DNA of 36,527 bases from DAOTTX01 sp034437515 (GTDB lineage Bacteria > Chloroflexota > Anaerolineae > Aggregatilineales > Phototrophicaceae). The notes beneath the pieces are model-generated. The model was given only the letters and a program-made list of their open reading frames with translations, was not told the DNA's origin and did not search any database. Positions 32,078 through 36,527 of this stretch are shown piece after piece. The DNA lies in the NCBI GenBank assembly GCA_034437515.1, contig DAOTTX010000200.1, forward strand, positions 1 to 36,527, given 5' to 3'. Numbering within the stretch: the first letter of the stretch is position 1; the number at the start of each line of letters is the position of its first letter. The position numbers and the translations under genes are program-made.

Positions 32078-32093
32078 TTTGTCATTTGACAAA
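32078..32093. promoter_or_regulatory. Palindrome TTTGTCA-TT-TGACAAA upstream of the AAA gene
   Basis: A perfect inverted repeat with a 2-base centre, about 90 bp before the AAA gene start. It could be an operator. It shares the TTGTCA/TGACAA half-sites with 13602-13633, but with different spacing. Confidence 0.3.
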
Positions 32094-32164
32094 TTTTAAA
32101 TACTTGGATTTAATTTGAAACGACAGTCTGGTTTCCGCGTATAAGGTGTAGAAATCGTTTGGGT

Positions 32165-32476
32165 GTGGCTACTTTGTATTTTGCCCATTTGAGGACAATC
32201 AGGTTCTTGGCAGTTTTAAGGGGGGAAATCAGTTAATAATCGCCACTTTATACCCAATCTGGCGAGTTCAACACGGTTTTTCGCATTATTTCCGCGACAT
32301 TCAACTCGACTTTATCCAATTACGAAAATGTGAGGTTTCTATGGGTCACAAGAAATGTTAATGTTTCAGGGAAAGGGTCGAAATTTCTTTTTGACCTATT
32401 GTGAACCTTCCTGCTCAAGAATGGATAAAGTCCAGTTCAAACCAGCACCAGTTTTTCTAAAACGTAAAGTAGCCAC
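32165..32476. repeat. Nested inverted repeats in a 700-bp gene-free region
   Basis: The outer arms GTGGCTACTTTGTATTTT (32165-32182) and AAAACGTAAAGTAGCCAC (32459-32476) pair at 15 of 18 positions. The inner arms GACTTTATCCAAT (32308-32320) and AATGGATAAAGTC (32420-32432) pair at 12 of 13. Shorter complementary pieces (GGGTC/GACC and GGGTCACAA/TTGTGAACC) lie inside. The region is AT-richer than its surroundings and has no coding frame. It may be a decayed element or a structured RNA; nothing decides this. Confidence 0.4.
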
Positions 32477-32513
32477 GGGTGTACGAACGACCTGTCAGTG
32501 AGTCGTGTATTTC

Positions 32514-32669
32514 AGGCAAATTTGCCTATGTTCGATAAAAACAATCAGGTAATCGCCTGTTTTCCCCTCACCCTCCCGTCCCTCTCCCACAAGGGGAGAG
32601 GGGGACAGCGACGCATGTCGCAGGGGGTGAGGGGCAGCTTTGACACGTGAGTCGTTGCAAATTTGCAAC
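32514..32669. repeat. Two GCAAATTTGC palindromes flanking GC-rich repeat copy D
   Basis: AGGCAAATTTGCCT (32514-32527) and GTTGCAAATTTGCAAC (32654-32669) are perfect palindromes with the same core GCAAATTTGC. Each is preceded by TGAGTCGT (32499-32506 and 32648-32655). Between them is a 71-bp inverted repeat, CCCCTCACCC (32564-32573) with GGGTGAGGGG (32625-32634) and inner CCTCTCCC/GGGGAGAGG arms. Confidence 0.5.
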
Positions 32670-32710
32670 TGTCAAGCCTCTGACAACTTGTTCGTAGTCC
32701 CATCTCGTTG

Positions 32711-34081
32711 CTAACGGGCGATCTCGTTCAAAAAGTGGATGGCGGTATCAATTCCCTTATGGAACATGCTGATCGTAAAGTGTTCGTCGGGGCCGTGGAT
32801 GTTGTCGGTATTGAGGCCGAAGCCCATCATCAGCACCGGTGCTTTCAGGATGCGCTGGAACACCGTTACAATCGGGATGCTGCCGCCCTCACGCAGGAAA
32901 ACCGGCGCACGCCCCCACCCTTTAGTATAGGCGTCGATGACCGCTTGCATCGCCGGGGTGTCCATGTCGATGAGTGCCGGTTCGCCGCTGCCCTTGAGTT
33001 GCTTCACCTCAACCTGCACGGTCGGCGGGGCGATAGCTTGAATATAGGCGTTGACGCTGTCGAAGACCTGCTGCGGCTTCTGGTCAGCGACGAGGCGGCA
33101 GGTAATCTTAGCGATGGCTTTTGCCGGCAGCACAGTCTTGACACCTTCGCCGTAGAAGCCACCCGCCATGCCGTTGATTTCTAACGTGGGGCGTGCGCCG
33201 ATGCGCTCCCGGATGGTAAATTCACTTTCGCCCCACACACGCGGCACGCCGGTCGTCTGTTGCCATTCGTCGTTTGTCCAGTTGGTTTTGGCGAGTTCGG
33301 CGCGTTCATCTTCCGTCAGGGTGCGCACGTCATCATAGAAACCGGGCACGCTGACGGTGCCGTTGTCGTCGTGCAAGTTGGCGACGATTTCCGCGAGGGC
33401 TTGCAGCGGATTGTGTACCGCCCCGCCGAACGCGCCGCTGTGCAGGTCACGGTGCGGCCCCTGTACGACCACCTCAAGCGCGACCAGACCGCGCAGCGCG
33501 TAGATCACCGAGGGTTGCTCTTCGGAGACAATCGCGGTATCCGAGATGACGATCACATCGGCTTTGAGCATCTCTTGATGTGCTTCAATGAAGGGGGACA
33601 GATGAGGCGAGCCGATCTCTTCTTCGCCCTCAAAGATGAACTTGATGTTGACCGGCAGGGTGCCGTGAGCCTGCAAGACCGATTCGACCGCTTTAATGTG
33701 GATGAACATCTGGCCTTTATCGTCGGACGCGCCGCGTGCGTAAATTTTGCCGTCACGCTCGATCGGCCCAAACGGATCGCTCGTCCAGCCGTCAGCGGCA
33801 TCCGCCGGTTGAACGTCGTAATGCCCATAGACCAGCACGGTCGGCGCGTCGTCCCCGGCGTGCAGCCAATCCCCATAGACCACCGGGTACCCTTCGGTGT
33901 CCATCACGGCGACGTTTTCGATGCCGCTGCGCCGCATGTTATCCGCTAACCAAGTCGCCGCCTCACGGACGGCACCGGCGCGTTCTGGCGTGGTGCTGAC
34001 GCTTGGAATGTGCAGTAAATCATGAAGTTGTTGGCGAAATTCGATCGCGTTTTGCTGTGCGTAATCCAGTGCTTTTTCCAT
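32711..34081 (-). CDS. M20 family metallopeptidase (dipeptidase)
   Basis: A 456-residue protein from ATG 34081 with AAAAGGG upstream. It is a di-zinc peptidase of the M20 family: His87 in VYGHYDVQP, bridging Asp120 in GASDDKGQ, the catalytic EGEEEIGS (151-158) and the C-terminal HGPDEHF. The dimerisation domain sits in the middle (LHSGAFGGAVHNPL). Length and motifs match M20A dipeptidases of the CNDP/PepV-like group, which cleave dipeptides or acylated amino acids in the cytoplasm. The substrate is not known. It is divergent from the PP2C gene. Confidence 0.93.
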   Translation of the reverse strand: MEKALDYAQQNAIEFRQQLHDLLHIPSVSTTPERAGAVREAATWLADNMRRSGIENVAVMDTEGYPVVYGDWLHAGDDAPTVLVYGHYDVQPADAADGWTSDPFGPIERDGKIYARGASDDKGQMFIHIKAVESVLQAHGTLPVNIKFIFEGEEEIGSPHLSPFIEAHQEMLKADVIVISDTAIVSEEQPSVIYALRGLVALEVVVQGPHRDLHSGAFGGAVHNPLQALAEIVANLHDDNGTVSVPGFYDDVRTLTEDERAELAKTNWTNDEWQQTTGVPRVWGESEFTIRERIGARPTLEINGMAGGFYGEGVKTVLPAKAIAKITCRLVADQKPQQVFDSVNAYIQAIAPPTVQVEVKQLKGSGEPALIDMDTPAMQAVIDAYTKGWGRAPVFLREGGSIPIVTVFQRILKAPVLMMGFGLNTDNIHGPDEHFTISMFHKGIDTAIHFLNEIAR

Positions 34082-34163
34082 AGATTTGCCCTTTTAAAGC
34101 TCACTTCGATGAATGCGATCAATTATATCAGACCACTTGCTAGTCCGATCCACCCCATCCTTG

Positions 34164-34169
34164 TATAAT
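34164..34169 (+). promoter_or_regulatory. -10 box for the GAF-PP2C operon
   Basis: A perfect TATAAT lies 40 bp before ATG 34210. The best -35 (TTGCTA, 34137-34142) is 21 bp away, which is long, so the promoter is only partly supported. Confidence 0.4.
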
Positions 34170-34209
34170 GAGAGTGATACGTAACCGTAGAAGACAAAGG
34201 TTTTCGTCC

Positions 34210-35472
34210 ATGACCGACCAACCCGCTCAAAATCTCAGCCCGGATCATCTGCTGACCTTGTATAAAATCACCGGACAGATTAACTCCAGCCTCGACTTTG
34301 ACGAGGTCTTGAACAGCGTCATGGAATCTGTCATGGAAGTGACCAAAGCACAACGCGGCTTTCTAATGATTGCGGATGACGAAACCGGTGAACTGCACAC
34401 GTTGGTCGTCAAAGGGTTGGATAGCGAAACCCTCGATAACGAAGGCTACAGCACGACCATCGTTAAAGAGGTGGTCAACACCCGTCAACCGCTGCTGACC
34501 AACAACGCCCAATTCGACACGCGCTATCAGGCTGGGCAGAGCATCATCATGCGCGGGTTACGGGCGATCTTGTGTGCGCCGATGGTCGTGCAGGATCGTC
34601 TGGTCGGTGTGGTTTACGTAGACACCGCCATGCGTGCGGGGACGTTCAGCCCGGCGGATCGTGATCTGCTCAGTCTGGTGGCGGGGCAAGCCGGGGTCGC
34701 GGTGGAAAACGCCCGACTCTACACCGTCGCGGTGGAAAAAGGCCGTATGGAAAAAGAACTGCAAATGGCGGCGGATATTCAAGAGTCGCTACTGCCCCGC
34801 CATATGCCAGACCTGCCCGGTTACGAGATCGTCCCATTGTGGCAGGCCGCTCGTGAAACCGGCGGTGACTTTTACGACGCTTTTGCGCTTGGTGATGATC
34901 GCTTTGGCGCGGTGATGGCGGATGTCTCCGACAAGGGGGCGGGCGCGGCATTGTTTATGGCGGTTGCCCGCACCATGATCCGCAGCCACGCGCACGCTGG
35001 CCTATCTCCGGTAGAAACTATCGGGCGGACGAACGATCTTATCCTCGAAGACGCCGAAAGCGGCATGTTCGTCACGGTGTACCACAGCCACTTCTATGAA
35101 GATGGGCGCAGCTACCACGTCAACGCGGGGCACAATCCGCCGCTGCTCTATCGCCATGCGGATCAATCCGTCGAGATGTTCCCCATCGGCGGGCGGGCGA
35201 TTGGTTGGTTCCCCGATAATCCATTGAGTGAGCTTGAAGTGCAGCTCGAACCGGGCGACGTGATCGTCTACTACACCGATGGCGTCACCGATGCCGAAAA
35301 TCCGCAGGGCGACCCCTACGGTGAGGCGCGTCTCGCTGGCGTGCTGGAAAGCGGCGCGGGGCGCAGTGCGCATGAATTACTTGAACTGTTGATGGAAGAT
35401 GTTGAGGCGTTTTGCGACGGTGAGCCGCCTTTTGACGATATTACGGTGATGATTGTTCGTTACACAGGCTAG
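34210..35472 (+). CDS. GAF domain and SpoIIE-type PP2C phosphatase
   Basis: A 420-residue protein from ATG 34210 (AAAGG at 34195-34199; an in-frame start at 34168 would be inside the -10 box). The GAF domain covers about residues 15-180. A helical linker (EKGRMEKELQMAADIQESLLP) leads to a SpoIIE/RsbU-type PP2C domain with GGDFYDAF, ADVSDKGAGAALFM, NAGHNPPLL and FDDITVMIVRY. These Asp residues bind the metals. Such enzymes dephosphorylate STAS proteins in partner-switching systems; no partner is adjacent, but two STAS-like genes are in this window. The next gene starts 10 bp after its stop, so they form an operon. Confidence 0.93.
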   Translation: MTDQPAQNLSPDHLLTLYKITGQINSSLDFDEVLNSVMESVMEVTKAQRGFLMIADDETGELHTLVVKGLDSETLDNEGYSTTIVKEVVNTRQPLLTNNAQFDTRYQAGQSIIMRGLRAILCAPMVVQDRLVGVVYVDTAMRAGTFSPADRDLLSLVAGQAGVAVENARLYTVAVEKGRMEKELQMAADIQESLLPRHMPDLPGYEIVPLWQAARETGGDFYDAFALGDDRFGAVMADVSDKGAGAALFMAVARTMIRSHAHAGLSPVETIGRTNDLILEDAESGMFVTVYHSHFYEDGRSYHVNAGHNPPLLYRHADQSVEMFPIGGRAIGWFPDNPLSELEVQLEPGDVIVYYTDGVTDAENPQGDPYGEARLAGVLESGAGRSAHELLELLMEDVEAFCDGEPPFDDITVMIVRYTG

Positions 35473-35481
35473 GAAAACACC

Positions 35482-36378
35482 ATGCTAAGACGCATACGAA
35501 ATCTACTCGCCAACGTTCGGGAGACCGTCAAACGCATTCTGCTCGGTTTGATGTTTCTCGTCGCGGTGGTGCTGACCACCATCGTATTGCTGGCACCGGG
35601 CGAAATCAGTGAGTTTATCGAGAGTATTTCGATATTTATTCGGATCGCGGTGCTGCTCGTGGTCTACGCGATTGCCGCGTTCATCACCTATCAAGAATTT
35701 TTCGATGATGATGGCAGCGAACTGAACGGGCTGTTGGTCAAAGGCGGGCCGGGCAGTGTTATCACCGTGCTAGACCGTGAATCGGCGGAAAAGCACATCC
35801 TTGCGGCGGTCAACAAGATTGATGGCGTCGAACAGGCGACACTCGATCTCCAGGTGGTCAAAGGCAAAGCTCTTATTGACCTCAAAGTCAACGTGCGTGA
35901 TGCGGTCAGCCTGCCGGATAAGCAACGTGAGGTCATCAAATCGCTGGAAAAAGTTGTACAGCGCCAGCTCGGTGTGAAATTCGCCGACCGTCCACGGGTA
36001 TCAATCGCGTTTGCGGACGCTGCTGCCGCACCCGCCCCGCCGGTGGAGGAAGTAACGACGGATAAAACCGAGCCGGTCAAGCCAACGCAGCGCCGGTTTG
36101 GACGATCAAAACCGCCGGAGCCGTCGCAGGTGATGGAAGCGCCCGAAGCGAAAGAAGCGCCTGAAGCAAAAGAAGAAGAAGAACCCGTCGTAGAACCTAA
36201 GCCGAAGACCGAACCGGTCATCAAAGACGATGCGCCACCTGCCGATGTCTCGCCGGTCGAAGAAAATGCTGATGTCGAAAATGCTGATGAGACGGACGAA
36301 GAGGACGGCGAATTCTACTCATTTTTGAAATCGACTTACTCAGAAGACGATGAAAACGCGCCAAAAACCCCACAATAA
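35482..36378 (+). CDS. AmaP / Asp23-like membrane protein with acidic tail
   Basis: A 298-residue protein from ATG 35482 with AGGA upstream. Two TM segments at about residues 18-40 (ILLGLMFLVAVVLTTIVLL) and 50-68 are followed by an Asp23/Gls24-like domain (about 85-180: VLDRESAEKHILAAVNKIDGVEQATLDL...). The two-TM plus Asp23-like order is that of AmaP, which anchors Asp23 to the membrane in Firmicutes. The last 110 residues are low-complexity Glu/Pro/Lys/Asp with a repeated EAPEAKEAPEAKE. In an operon with a PP2C phosphatase, it may report envelope stress; that is inference. Confidence 0.78.
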   Translation: MLRRIRNLLANVRETVKRILLGLMFLVAVVLTTIVLLAPGEISEFIESISIFIRIAVLLVVYAIAAFITYQEFFDDDGSELNGLLVKGGPGSVITVLDRESAEKHILAAVNKIDGVEQATLDLQVVKGKALIDLKVNVRDAVSLPDKQREVIKSLEKVVQRQLGVKFADRPRVSIAFADAAAAPAPPVEEVTTDKTEPVKPTQRRFGRSKPPEPSQVMEAPEAKEAPEAKEEEEPVVEPKPKTEPVIKDDAPPADVSPVEENADVENADETDEEDGEFYSFLKSTYSEDDENAPKTPQ

Positions 36379-36412
36379 CCAAGTTTTTCCCACAATCTAC
36401 CCGATTTCCATG

Positions 36413-36442
36413 AACCCCCCTTGACGATGAAGAGGGGTTTTG
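36413..36442 (+). terminator. Rho-independent terminator of the PP2C-AmaP operon
   Basis: The stem AACCCCCCTT/AAGAGGGGTT (one mismatch) with loop GACGATG is followed by TTTG. It begins 35 bases after the stop. Nothing more is seen in the remaining 85 bases of the window. Confidence 0.75.
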
Positions 36443-36527
36443 TTATGCTTTCGCAGCCTCGGATGAGGATAACTCACCGCAGCTAAACACCTTGACAACG
36501 CAATCCGAACAACGGCTCACTCAGCCG

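Noticed and set aside
31882..32118. 78-codon plus-strand frame near the AAA gene start
   Set aside because: It lies partly antisense to the AAA gene, with atypical composition and no start signal.
33260..33949. 229-codon plus-strand frame inside the M20 peptidase gene
   Set aside because: Antisense of a complete M20 enzyme; composition is that of a shadow frame.
1..36527. tRNA genes, CRISPR arrays, toxin-antitoxin pairs, prophage or IS transposases
   Set aside because: I looked for T-loop signatures, regularly spaced repeats and transposase or integrase motifs and found none that I could support.

Overview
The window is about 36.5 kb of moderately GC-rich bacterial DNA. It is dense in genes on both strands and shows no tRNA, rRNA, CRISPR array or intact insertion sequence. 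The gene mix points to a Chloroflexota bacterium, probably Anaerolineae-like: a Uma2-family protein, a DinB-like protein, SpoIIAA/STAS-like small proteins, a kinase-ATPase-TPR fusion, a GT39-type membrane glycosyltransferase, secreted proteins with Thr/Pro or Pro/Glu linkers, and many short GC-rich intergenic repeats. This is an inference from gene content; no marker gene is present to prove it.

Region 1 (1-6700): the C-terminal part of a secreted protein, a four-helix DUF2383-like protein with a clear terminator, a HEAT-repeat protein, and an alkaline-phosphatase/sulfatase-fold hydrolase with Thr at the formylglycine position. On the minus strand follow a CHAD protein, a NUDIX hydrolase coupled to a Uma2 protein, and deoC. 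Region 2 (6700-9362): a strong promoter and long leader, then five tightly coupled genes (DinB-like, an internally deleted nucleoside phosphorylase, a degenerate P-loop protein, an unrecognised protein, an STAS-like protein). Region 3 (9363-13731): full-length cobalamin-dependent methionine synthase metH, flanked by repeat elements.

Region 4 (13732-26055) is mostly envelope and secretion: a two-TM protein, a CBM/LysM/SdrD_B-like surface protein with a poly-C tract and its smaller partner, an acidic SH3b-like protein with a palindromic promoter, a GT39-type glycosyltransferase, DUF1801, a secreted protein with three internal repeats, a secreted glycoside hydrolase and a secreted trypsin-like protease. 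Region 5 (26277-36527) is mostly signalling: a Ser/Thr kinase fused to an ATPase and TPR region, an STAS-like protein, an AAA+ ATPase, an M20 peptidase, and a GAF-PP2C (SpoIIE) phosphatase in an operon with an AmaP/Asp23-like membrane protein.

The items I would look at first are these: the in-frame loss of about 100 residues from a nucleoside phosphorylase inside a translationally coupled operon; heptamer repeats at the stop codons of two unrelated minus-strand genes; a nested MITE-like element downstream of metH; a copy of the interspersed GC-rich repeat translated inside the MetH linker; and homopolymeric C tracts in two secreted-protein genes. No known defence or mobile system was recognised.
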